7,968 bases of DNA from Lachnospiraceae bacterium. GTDB lineage: Bacteria; Bacillota; Clostridia; Lachnospirales; Lachnospiraceae. The position numbers and the translations under genes were made by a program. Positions 1 through 6,127 of the stretch are shown piece by piece. Under the pieces are notes generated by a model. The model saw only the letters and a program-made list of their open reading frames with translations, ran no database searches and was not told the origin of the DNA. The DNA lies in assembly GCA_900770325.1 (NCBI GenBank), contig CAAGKE010000175.1, positions 1 through 7,968 on the forward strand. The letters run 5' to 3'. How positions within the stretch are numbered: the stretch's first letter is position 1; each line of letters opens with the position of its first letter.

Positions 1-21
1 AGTTTTTTTGCATCGCGAAGC

Positions 22-52
22 GTGTTACTGTGAACAACATGAAAAGTAACGC
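22..52. repeat. Degenerate copy of a short intergenic palindrome (hairpin)
   Basis: TTACTGTGAACA at 25-36 matches the first 12 bases of the perfect palindrome at 7146-7161, but the second arm is displaced, with AGTAAC at 45-50. GTTACT (24-29) can pair with AGTAAC (45-50), extended by a wobble and a G-C pair to about 8 bp around a 15-nt loop. No T-run follows, so this is not an intrinsic terminator. I see no recognisable gene end in bases 1-87; none of the three frames gives a C-terminus I can name. Confidence 0.45.
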
Positions 53-87
53 AAAAGAGCAGCCGGGGCAGAATTGGAGATGGGGAT

Positions 88-240
88 ATGAAGAAATTTG
101 TATGCAGATTTGGATTGTGGATCGTTATACTGGCGTTGGCTGCCGGTATTTTTTATTTGTTCCGCAGCGGGAAAGCGCAGGATATGGGGCAGGTGGGAAC
201 ACTGGTGGAAAATATGATGCAGGGAAAAAGCAGGGCATGA
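88..240 (+). CDS. Small single-pass membrane protein, function unknown
   Basis: This 50-residue ORF starts at ATG 88 and ends with TGA at 238-240. A good ribosome binding site, GGAGA at 76-80, lies 7 bases before the start. The product begins MKKFVCRFGLW and has one hydrophobic segment at about residues 8-26, preceded by basic residues (K2, K3, R7), so the N-terminus should lie in the cytoplasm. A short polar tail with R28, K31 and two Met-rich turns follows. It could be a signal anchor, or an uncleaved signal peptide with a tiny extracytoplasmic tail. A longer ORF in another frame (30-326) covers it but has a weaker start and no domain sense. Its position 82 bp before spoVAA suggests a sporulation-linked small protein, but only by neighbourhood; I do not recognise a family. 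Confidence 0.55.
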   Translation: MKKFVCRFGLWIVILALAAGIFYLFRSGKAQDMGQVGTLVENMMQGKSRA

Positions 241-250
241 GAGACATGCA

Positions 251-271
251 GCCCTGCGGAGGGCATTTTTA
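251..271 (+). terminator. Possible weak intrinsic terminator or attenuator upstream of spoVAA
   Basis: GCCCT (251-255) pairs with AGGGC (260-264) around a GCGG loop, and ATTTTTA follows at once. The stem is only 5 bp but is GC-rich and has the stem-plus-T-run form of a rho-independent terminator. It lies between the small membrane-protein gene and spoVAA, so it may reduce rather than stop read-through. No clear separate promoter is visible between it and spoVAA. Confidence 0.35.
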
Positions 272-322
272 CGGGTTTCGCCATTGCCTGAAAAAGATTA
301 TGGGAAAAAGGAGCGGTACAGG

Positions 323-970
323 ATGACCACCATATATTTAAAAATTGATAAGAACATGAAGATTACCGGAGCAGATTTCTGCTTAAAGGAGATTGCCCAG
401 GTGCGCTGCTCGGATCAGGCAGTGGAAACGAAGGCAAAGCTTCTGAAAATTCCGGCTCCCCAGATCACCGGACCCGGCCGGTATGTATTTTCTGTGGTGG
501 ATGTGATCGATGTACTGCAGAAGGAATTTCCCTCTGCTGAGATCAACAATCTGGGTGAGGCGGACTTTGTCCTTACGCTGGAACGGGATCACACTCCTTC
601 TGCGGTCTGGCAGTGGACGAAAACGCTGCTGGTGTGCCTGATGACGTTTTTCGGAGCAGCTTTTTCTATCATGGCCTTCAATAATGATGTGGGAATTACG
701 AAACTGTTTGAACAGCTTTATGAACTGTTTACCGGCGAGACCTCCGGTGGATTTACAGTGCTGGAGGTTTCCTATTCTGTGGGGCTGGGCATCGGCATTC
801 TGGTATTTTTCAATCACTTTGGAAAACGGAAGATCACAGCAGATCCGACACCGCTGGAGGTGGAAATGCGTATGTATGAGGATCAGATCGATGATACGCT
901 GATCGAAGCGGACATCCGCAGTCCCCAAAAAACAAGGAGCCGGAAACCACAGGCAGGAGGAAGAACATGA
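323..970 (+). CDS. spoVAA: Stage V sporulation protein AA (SpoVAA)
   Basis: SpoVAA is a component of the SpoVA apparatus in the forespore inner membrane, which takes up dipicolinic acid into the spore and releases it on germination. The product is 215 residues, close to the roughly 206 of Bacillus SpoVAA. It has a soluble N-terminal domain (about 1-95), two hydrophobic segments (about 99-119 and 148-166) and a charged tail. The DPTPLEVEMRMYEDQID stretch after the second segment is a family hallmark as I recall it. ATG 323 is chosen because AAGGAG (308-313) sits 9 bases upstream; an in-frame TTG at 284 would add 13 residues without a convincing binding site. The stop overlaps the next start by 4 bp (ATGA), which implies translational coupling to spoVAB. 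Confidence 0.88.
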   Translation: MTTIYLKIDKNMKITGADFCLKEIAQVRCSDQAVETKAKLLKIPAPQITGPGRYVFSVVDVIDVLQKEFPSAEINNLGEADFVLTLERDHTPSAVWQWTKTLLVCLMTFFGAAFSIMAFNNDVGITKLFEQLYELFTGETSGGFTVLEVSYSVGLGIGILVFFNHFGKRKITADPTPLEVEMRMYEDQIDDTLIEADIRSPQKTRSRKPQAGGRT

Positions 971-1410
971 GCTTTACAGGATTTGGGACCGTCTGGCCCA
1001 GAGCTTTGCTGGGTCTGATCGGATTATCCAGCGGTGCGCTGGTGGCCGGAGGAGTGGTGGCACTGACCATCGGCCTGGGAATTGTGGAACGTTTTGTGGG
1101 AATCAGTCATACGGCGAAGCATGCCGGACTGTACGAAACCATGATCTGTCTGGGTGGCATGGCAGGCTGTCTGGTAACCGTATATCTGCCGTATCTGTAT
1201 CTTGGCAGAACCGGCCTTCTGGTAACGGGAATTTTCTGCGGTATTTTTGTGGGCGGCTGGATCATGGCTCTGGCGGAGCTTTTGAATGTTTTTCCCGTAT
1301 TCATACGCCGCCTGGGGCTGACGAAGGGGAAAAGTTTTCTGGTCATCAGCCTGGCCCTGGGCAAAACACTGGGAAGCCTGCTGGAATTTTCAATGCGCTG
1401 GGGAAAATGA
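967..1410 (+). CDS. spoVAB: Stage V sporulation protein AB (SpoVAB)
   Basis: This integral membrane subunit of the SpoVA dipicolinate transport system is 147 residues long, near the roughly 141 of Bacillus SpoVAB. It is almost entirely hydrophobic, with probable membrane spans at about 12-40, 57-79, 82-109 and 121-140. The GIFVGGWIMALAELLNVFP stretch (about 92-110) and the following basic RRLGL segment are characteristic of the family. The start overlaps the end of spoVAA in an ATGA arrangement; AGGAGG at 955-960 provides the ribosome binding site. No other spoVA gene follows, since the next ORF is of an unrelated family after a 131-bp gap, so spoVAC, AD and AE must be elsewhere. No terminator is evident after the stop. 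Confidence 0.9.
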   Translation: MSFTGFGTVWPRALLGLIGLSSGALVAGGVVALTIGLGIVERFVGISHTAKHAGLYETMICLGGMAGCLVTVYLPYLYLGRTGLLVTGIFCGIFVGGWIMALAELLNVFPVFIRRLGLTKGKSFLVISLALGKTLGSLLEFSMRWGK

Positions 1411-1414
1411 CACC

Positions 1415-1426
1415 TGAACAGTAACC
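1415..1426. repeat. Half copy of the short intergenic palindrome
   Basis: TGAACAGTAACC just after the spoVAB stop is identical over 12 bases to 7152-7163, the right half of the perfect palindrome between rsmH and ftsL. The left arm is absent here. It may be a decayed copy, or chance for a 12-mer. Confidence 0.3.
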
Positions 1427-1465
1427 TAACGATAACTTAATATTTTATAAATTACCGGCGGGGAC

Positions 1466-1494
1466 TTTTGTATTTGTGGAAAATCTGATATACT
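1466..1494 (+). promoter_or_regulatory. Extended -10 promoter before the RelA/SpoT-domain gene
   Basis: TATACT at 1489-1494 is one mismatch from the housekeeping -10 consensus and is preceded by TGA (1486-1488), giving the extended -10 TGn motif. A poor -35 candidate, TTTTGT (1466-1471), stands 17 bp upstream. Transcription would begin near 1501 and give a leader of about 40 nt. The AT-rich stretch at 1436-1453 could act as an UP-like element. No sporulation sigma consensus is apparent. Confidence 0.6.
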
Positions 1495-1541
1495 AAAAGT
1501 AATTTAACGAGGTATTATTAGGAAATTGGTGGTGTATTTAC

Positions 1542-3473
1542 GTGAATGAACAGGGCAGGGTTATATTTACAAAAGAGGAGCTGGCCGCAAAGGTAAAGGT
1601 TCCGGCTATTGTAGAGCAGGATTTAAAGAGAATCATCAGTGAGCGGCTGGAGCAGTGCGGTCTGTATTTCCGGGTTTTTTCCCGGATCAAGACGGCGGCC
1701 TCCATGGCGCATAAGTTTGAATTGAAAGAATATGGAGAAGGAAATAAAAAGCTGCAGGATCTGGTAGGAGTGCGGATCAATCTGTATTTTGATGATGATG
1801 TGGATATCTGCCGGAATATTATGGAGCATACCTTTGATGTGGTGGACTGGTCCACCTCGGAGCGCAGTGAGGAGGAGTTTAAGCCCACAAAGCTTAACGG
1901 TGTGTTCCGGCTGCCGGAGTACTTAAAATCAGAGATCTCCCCGGATACCTGGGGAATGTACATAGACGATACCTTCGAGATACAGATCAAGACCATGTTT
2001 TTCGAAGGGTGGCATGAGATCGAGCATGATATGCGCTATAAGGGAGAAGAGCTCTGGAAGGATTACAAGGGCTTTTCCCGGTATTTCAACAGTATTCTGG
2101 CCACTCTGGAGCTGTGCGACAAGTCCATGGTCACTTTGTTTGAAGATCTGGGCCATGCATTGTATAAGTCCGGACGCTGGAGTGATATGATCAAGAGTCA
2201 TTTCCGGCTGAAGCTGGGAGAAGCCTCCCTGTATCCGGAAGTGGAACAGCTCTTGAATGAGGATCAGGCACAGGTGGAAAACCTGGCAAAACGGATCTAT
2301 AAGACCAGCAAACAGACTCTGGTGGAACAGCTTTTAAAGCGGAGCAGAAAGATCCCTATCAATGTAAATACGATTATTGCATTGCTGAACGACAGCCAGT
2401 TTCATGACAGCCGCCTGACTGCCATATTTAAAGCCCGGGATGTGTATAATGACGGCCGGGAAGAGAGTGTGGCGGAATCACGTCATTACGAAATGAAGCC
2501 GCTGACCCGGCATACAGTTTTTCAGATGCGGACCCAGATCGACGGCAGCAGACTGAAGGAGGCACAACCGGCCAGCCCGGATGCCATCTTTGTAAAGTGT
2601 GCCGATATTATTTACCAGTGGATCGTGCAGAAGTACGGAGGCCTGTTTAAAAATATGCCCCAGGAAGTGTCCACTTATCATGCGGATATTCTGGCATACC
2701 ATGTGGCAGTCAATTATGACCGGGAAAAACGACGGATGAATATGCATGTACGCCATATGGATCTGGAGGTGGGAGGCAGAATCTGGTACTCTGAGGCCTG
2801 CCTGGAGGTGACCCGGCAGGAAAAGGTTTATCTGAAGCTGTGCAACGGCTATGCGGAGCCGGAGCGGGAAAGCCATCTGGCTCAGGATAATGCGGCCATG
2901 TTCTTCAGTTACCCGGGATATTATAAGACCATCGTGGATAATGTGGGGATCATCAACGGAATTGACTGCCTGAACCGAAGGAGAATCCTGCGGGAAGAGC
3001 AGCTTCCTCTCATACAGAAGGCATTAAATGACAGGGAGCGGATGTTCCCTCTGGTGGTGATCATTTCGAAAGAGACAGAAGACGGAATGATGGATGAGGA
3101 CTGGCTGGGTCAGTTTCGGGTCTCTGATTTTACCCGGACGGTATGGCGCTATGCCCATGTGTTTACCTGCTATGAAAAGGTGGGCAGAAAGCTTCTGGAG
3201 CAGGCGGGAATTGGAAAAGAGCAGGCAGGTCAGCTTCCGCGGCTTTACATTTTCTGGCCGGAGGGGGATACGGATGATTACGGACCGGAGGATGTGGCAA
3301 ACTGCAGCTTCGGCCGCCATCTGGAGGCCAGAGGAGATGCCCGTACCTATGATATCGTACGGGGCGGCCAGGCCTTTTATCATAAGATCGTGACAGATCT
3401 GCGGGACTGGAATGTATCTGTAGATATGTGGGAGGGCTTCAAGCTGGAGATCATGACGGAGATTCCCAATTAA
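1542..3473 (+). CDS. RelA/SpoT synthetase-domain protein with a large uncharacterised C-terminal region
   Basis: The N-terminal part (about 40-205) is a RelA/SpoT nucleotidyl-synthetase domain of the type that moves pyrophosphate from ATP to a guanosine nucleotide or, in toxic relatives, to tRNA. The ATP-side signature is intact: R48-x-K50-xxx-S54-xxx-K58, then D73 in LQDLVGVR with R78, then E146 in FEIQIKT, followed by W157, H158, H162 and Y166-K167. The usual acceptor-loop GYxSxH is not present; NGVFRLP (119-125) stands at that point. There is no N-terminal HD hydrolase and no TGS or ACT domain, so it is neither a long RSH nor a normal small alarmone synthetase (about 200-260 residues). Residues about 205-300 look helical, 325-475 mixed alpha/beta with a GGRIWYSEACLEV strand, and 500-640 another alpha/beta unit starting FPLVVIIS. 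The GTG start at 1542 has a GGTGGTG site 8 bases upstream. The substrate, and whether it signals or acts as a toxin, is unknown. Confidence 0.8.
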   Translation: MNEQGRVIFTKEELAAKVKVPAIVEQDLKRIISERLEQCGLYFRVFSRIKTAASMAHKFELKEYGEGNKKLQDLVGVRINLYFDDDVDICRNIMEHTFDVVDWSTSERSEEEFKPTKLNGVFRLPEYLKSEISPDTWGMYIDDTFEIQIKTMFFEGWHEIEHDMRYKGEELWKDYKGFSRYFNSILATLELCDKSMVTLFEDLGHALYKSGRWSDMIKSHFRLKLGEASLYPEVEQLLNEDQAQVENLAKRIYKTSKQTLVEQLLKRSRKIPINVNTIIALLNDSQFHDSRLTAIFKARDVYNDGREESVAESRHYEMKPLTRHTVFQMRTQIDGSRLKEAQPASPDAIFVKCADIIYQWIVQKYGGLFKNMPQEVSTYHADILAYHVAVNYDREKRRMNMHVRHMDLEVGGRIWYSEACLEVTRQEKVYLKLCNGYAEPERESHLAQDNAAMFFSYPGYYKTIVDNVGIINGIDCLNRRRILREEQLPLIQKALNDRERMFPLVVIISKETEDGMMDEDWLGQFRVSDFTRTVWRYAHVFTCYEKVGRKLLEQAGIGKEQAGQLPRLYIFWPEGDTDDYGPEDVANCSFGRHLEARGDARTYDIVRGGQAFYHKIVTDLRDWNVSVDMWEGFKLEIMTEIPN

Positions 3474-3555
3474 ACAGAAAACAGAGGATATGGTCGGATG
3501 ATCTTTGATGCGGCTTTCGGATATGCGCGCAGTGAGGGAACGGAAGGAGAAGCAT

Positions 3556-4863
3556 ATGAAAACAATAGGAATCGACATTGGAACCACAACGATCAGTGCT
3601 GTGGTACTGGAGACAGAGGAAGAACGGGTACTGGAAGCCAGAACAATTTCAAACGACAGCTTTATTAAAACAGAGCATGAATGGGAGCGGATACAGGATG
3701 CGGATGTAATCATCAGAAAGGCGGAGGCGGTGCTGGACGAACTTCTGGAGCTGCACCCGGAGGCGGTATCCATCGGACTGACCGGGCAGATGCATGGCAT
3801 CGTGTATGTGGACGGAGAAGGAAGGTGCCTCAGCCCATTGTATACCTGGCAGGATCAGAGGGGTAATCTTCCGGAATTTAACGGGACTTCTCTGGTAAGC
3901 GATGTTAAGCGAGTCTGCGGCGCAGTAATCAGTGCAGGCTACGGCCTGGCTACCCATCTCTATCAGTTTCGGAAGGGTGCAGTACCGGAAGGGGCAGCCT
4001 CTCTCTGTACGATTCCGGATTATCTGGGAATGGTGCTGACAGGGCGGAAAAAACCGCTGCTGCATATCAGTATGGCGGCAAGCCTGGGCTTTTTTGACGG
4101 AAGGAGCAGAAGCTTCCGCCGGGATCAGCTGGAACAGCTGGGTGCAGATACCTCCATTCTGCCGGAGGTAACAGATGCGTTCACCATACTTGGCACCTAC
4201 AAAGGGCGGCCGGTCACAGCCGCTCTGGGAGACAATCAGGCAAGCTTCCTGGGTTCTGTGGGCTTTCAGGAAAACACCCTGCTTCTGAATGTGGGAACCG
4301 GAGGGCAGATATCAGTATTATCCGGTCAGTATTTTGAAGCACCGGGTATCGAAGCCAGACCGCTGACAAAAGACAAATTCATCCTGGTAGGATCCTCCCT
4401 GTGCGGCGGACGCGCATATGCCATCCTGGAAAAGTTCTTCAGAGCGTATGCGGCAGCAGCAGGCGCCAAAGACATCTCCCAGTATGAGATAATGGCAAAG
4501 CTGGCGGCCCGTATTCCTTCCGAGGATCCCATGGAGGTACAGACCACATTTAACGGAACCCGGGTAAATCCGGAACTGCGGGGCAGCATCACCAATCTCA
4601 CAGAAGATAATTTCACGCCGGAAGGACTGATTCGGGGTGTTCTCACCGGTATGGCAAAAGAACTGCACGACATGTTTGAAAGCATCCATAAAGGCACCGG
4701 AATAGAAGCCCGCAAACTGGTGGCCTCCGGAAACGGTGTCAGGAAAAACGCAGTGCTGCAGCAGATTTTTGAAGAAATGTTCGGTGCAGATCTGAAGCTT
4801 GCCCGATACGAAGAAGAAGCGGCCTGCGGAGCGGCGATCAGCAGCCTGCCTGCCGACAGGTAA
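3556..4863 (+). CDS. FGGY-family carbohydrate kinase, sedoheptulokinase-like
   Basis: This is an ATP-dependent sugar kinase of the ASKHA fold. The N-terminal phosphate-binding DIGTTT (7-12), TGQMHG (76-81) and YTWQDQR (96-102) define the sugar-side lobe. GDNQAS (225-230) supplies the presumed catalytic base D226; NVGTGGQ (245-251) and SGNGVRKN (391-398) form the ATP-side lobe. WQDQR, the IPDY and ISMAASLGFFD segments and GDNQAS resemble sedoheptulose kinase more than xylulokinase or glycerol kinase, from memory of the families. At 435 residues it is short for FGGY (often 480-500). ATG 3556 is chosen because AAGGAGA (3544-3550) lies 5 bases upstream and MKTIGIDIG is the normal family N-terminus; an in-frame TTG/ATG at 3505/3508 would add up to 17 charged residues. 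It is 82 bp after the RelA/SpoT-domain gene with no terminator between, so co-transcription is plausible. Confidence 0.82.
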   Translation: MKTIGIDIGTTTISAVVLETEEERVLEARTISNDSFIKTEHEWERIQDADVIIRKAEAVLDELLELHPEAVSIGLTGQMHGIVYVDGEGRCLSPLYTWQDQRGNLPEFNGTSLVSDVKRVCGAVISAGYGLATHLYQFRKGAVPEGAASLCTIPDYLGMVLTGRKKPLLHISMAASLGFFDGRSRSFRRDQLEQLGADTSILPEVTDAFTILGTYKGRPVTAALGDNQASFLGSVGFQENTLLLNVGTGGQISVLSGQYFEAPGIEARPLTKDKFILVGSSLCGGRAYAILEKFFRAYAAAAGAKDISQYEIMAKLAARIPSEDPMEVQTTFNGTRVNPELRGSITNLTEDNFTPEGLIRGVLTGMAKELHDMFESIHKGTGIEARKLVASGNGVRKNAVLQQIFEEMFGADLKLARYEEEAACGAAISSLPADR

Positions 4864-4956
4864 CCAGCCTTCTTTCACGCTCCGGAGTATGAGAACCCTG
4901 ACCATTCAAAAATACGGTAAAAGATACATACGAAAATACCAGAACGGCCTTATAAT

Positions 4957-5004
4957 AGAAAAATGCCGGGAGTCCTGATTAATCTGGACTCCCGGCATTT
5001 TTCT
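4957..5004. terminator. Strong bidirectional intrinsic terminator
   Basis: The arms 4957-4975 and 4986-5004 are perfect 19-bp complements (core ATGCCGGGAGTCC against GGACTCCCGGCAT) around a 10-nt loop, which itself contains the small palindrome GATTAATC. A run of A precedes and a run of T follows, so it can end transcription on either strand. It lies 93 bp after the kinase stop and should end that transcript. Nothing coding is visible from 4864 to 4956. Confidence 0.92.
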
Positions 5005-5048
5005 GTACCCTGATGCAGGCAAAATTTTATCCGGCATTCCTGAACCAG

Positions 5049-5391
5049 ACGTTTCGAAGCAGGCGCACATCTCTAAGGAAACATTTCAGGGACGTTTTTA
5101 GCGAAGATGAAATCCACCGTCTACGGAAACTCGGCGCGAAGGCTCTCCTGAGCGTCGCCAGTACAGCGGTTTCGAAATAACCAGACTCTATACTTGCCTA
5201 TTTTCCCGATTGCACAGAGTAAAAAGCCTCAGCGTAGCCCGCTACGCCTGCGTTTTTTACTCTGCACACTCGGAAAAATATCCTTCGTATATAGCCTGGT
5301 TATTTACGAACCGCTGTACTAGTTGAAGTTGACGGTTAGTTCATCGGAGCGTTGTCCCGTTTCCGTGAGATGTGCGCCTGCTTCGAAACGT
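5049..5391. mobile_element. MITE-like large imperfect palindrome, non-coding
   Basis: The outer arms are perfect inverted copies of 25 bp (5049-5073 and 5367-5391; core GTTTCGAAGCAGGCGCAC). Inside, GGAAAC (5077-5082) matches GTTTCC (5359-5364). AGTACAGCGG to CCAG (5160-5184) matches 5296-5320 at 22 of 25 positions. ACAGAGTAAAAA pairs with TTTTTTACTCTG nearer the centre, and GCGTAGC (5232-5238) faces GCTACGC (5241-5247) across CC. The left arm carries about 38 extra bases (roughly 5122-5159), which shifts the centre. No transposase is present and no convincing ORF exists. AACCAG occurs just outside the left end (5043-5048) and after the tandem repeats (5501-5506), which could be a target duplication, but the same 6-mer is also internal (5179-5184). 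If transcribed, the region would fold into a long hairpin. Confidence 0.7.
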
Positions 5392-5496
5392 CGTCCTCGA
5401 GGCCTCCATGAGATGTGCGCCTGCTTCGAAACGTCGTCCTCGAGGCCTCCGTGAGATGAGATGAACTCCTACTTCGAAACGTCGTCCTCAAAATCC
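5365..5496. repeat. Three tandem direct repeats of about 43 bp at the right end of the palindrome
   Basis: Copies 5365-5407 and 5408-5450 are 43 bp each and differ only at their first base. Each holds GAGATGTGCGCCTGCTTCG followed by a shared TTCGAAACGTCGTCCTC core and CGAGGCCTCC. The third copy (5451-5496) keeps the core and the flanking GTGAGATG but is diverged and slightly longer. The first copy includes the right outer arm of the palindrome, so the repeats look like duplications of the element end. CRISPR is excluded because the copies abut without spacers. Confidence 0.88.
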
Positions 5497-5549
5497 ATGT
5501 AACCAGAAACAATGTAACAGAAAGTTCATTCTTTTTTTAGTATTTCCCC

Positions 5550-5578
5550 TTGTAATTTTCCCAAAGATAGGCTAAGAT
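5550..5578 (+). promoter_or_regulatory. Promoter of the mraZ division and cell-wall operon
   Basis: TTGTAA (5550-5555) and TAAGAT (5573-5578) are separated by exactly 17 bp, fitting a housekeeping sigma factor. Transcription would begin near 5585, giving a leader of about 93 nt before mraZ. The stretch 5507-5549 before it is AT-rich with a T-run (5532-5538). The start site falls directly at the first box of the phased array at 5587. Confidence 0.7.
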
Positions 5579-5586
5579 AGACACAT

Positions 5587-5623
5587 AAGTGGTAGAAAGT
5601 GGTGAGTTGTGGGTCTAAAGGGA
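5587..5623 (+). promoter_or_regulatory. Probable MraZ operator: four phased boxes
   Basis: AAGTGGT at 5587-5593 and 5597-5603, TTGTGGG at 5607-5613 and AAAGGGA at 5617-5623 recur every 10 bp, one helical turn. Known MraZ operators upstream of mraZ are arrays of short G-rich direct repeats (TGGGN in Escherichia coli, AAAGTGK-type in mollicutes) spaced about one turn apart, which fits the ring-shaped MraZ oligomer. The array lies just downstream of the predicted start site, so bound MraZ would block its own operon. The last two boxes are less conserved. Confidence 0.75.
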
Positions 5624-5677
5624 GGAATTGTGTGGGGAGCGCACAGTCCGGACCCAGACTTCGAAAGAAGGTAGTCG

Positions 5678-6112
5678 ATGATGTTCATGGGTGAATACAA
5701 CCATACAGTGGACACCAAAGGCAGGCTGATTATCCCGTCAAAATTCAGAGAACTGTTAGGGGACGAATTTATTGTGACAAAGGGATTAGACGGCTGCCTC
5801 TTTGTATTTCCTCAGGATGAATGGCAGGCCTTCGAAGAAAAGCTGCGTACCCTACCGCTTACCCAGAAGGGCGCAAGACAGTTTACCCGTTTCTTTGTAG
5901 CAGGTGCTACTCCATGTGAACTGGACAAGCAGGGGAGAATTCTCTTACCGGCGACGCTGAGAGAATTTGCTGGTCTGGATAAGGATGTTGTCCTGGCAGG
6001 TATGCTCAACAGAATAGAGATCTGGAGCAAGGCAAAATGGGCGGAAAACAATGCATGTGATGATATGGATGATATCGCAGAACAAATGTCAGATTTAGGG
6101 TTAAGCATATAA
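5678..6112 (+). CDS. mraZ: Transcriptional regulator MraZ
   Basis: MraZ is the DNA-binding regulator at the head of the dcw cluster and controls transcription of its own operon; it can also inhibit RsmH activity in some bacteria. The 144-residue product has two SpoVT/AbrB-like beta domains, at about 7-50 (YNHTVDTKGRLIIPSKFR) and 78-121 (TPCELDKQGRILLPATLR), each with the family DxKGRhhhP core. The length is typical. Two adjacent ATGs (5678 and 5681) are possible; AAGAAGG (5665-5671) is 6 or 9 bases upstream. Starting at 5681 would give MFMGEYNHT, the commonest form in relatives, so one extra Met may be present. rsmH starts 15 bp after the stop. Confidence 0.96.
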   Translation: MMFMGEYNHTVDTKGRLIIPSKFRELLGDEFIVTKGLDGCLFVFPQDEWQAFEEKLRTLPLTQKGARQFTRFFVAGATPCELDKQGRILLPATLREFAGLDKDVVLAGMLNRIEIWSKAKWAENNACDDMDDIAEQMSDLGLSI

Positions 6113-6127
6113 CCTGGGGAGGTTTGT

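Noticed and set aside
265..322. Forespore sigma-factor promoter before spoVAA
   Set aside because: I looked for sigma-F or sigma-G like -35 and -10 elements and found only weak matches, not good enough to annotate.
30..326. 98-residue ORF covering the small membrane protein in another frame
   Set aside because: Its GTG start has no good binding site, the product has no domain-like features, and it overlaps the better-supported ORF at 88-240 and the spoVAA start.
3024..3800. 258-residue minus-strand ORF across the end of the RelA/SpoT-domain gene and the kinase start
   Set aside because: It spans two well-supported plus-strand genes and its Ser/Ile-rich product has no recognisable domain; an antisense shadow.
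4318..4905. 195-residue minus-strand ORF opposite the kinase
   Set aside because: It is a shadow of the kinase coding frame, with no family features.
5013..5180. 55-codon ORF (ATG 5013, stop TAA 5178-5180) running into the left arm of the palindrome
   Set aside because: There is no ribosome binding site, it begins just after a strong terminator, and most of it is the repeat arm; most likely a chance reading frame through the element.
5365..5450. Possible CRISPR array
   Set aside because: The repeats are directly adjacent with no unique spacers, and no cas gene is present.
5367..5450. Short minus-strand ORF through the tandem repeats (starting with Met-Glu-Ala-Ser)
   Set aside because: It consists only of repeat sequence, about 22 codons, and has no support as a gene.
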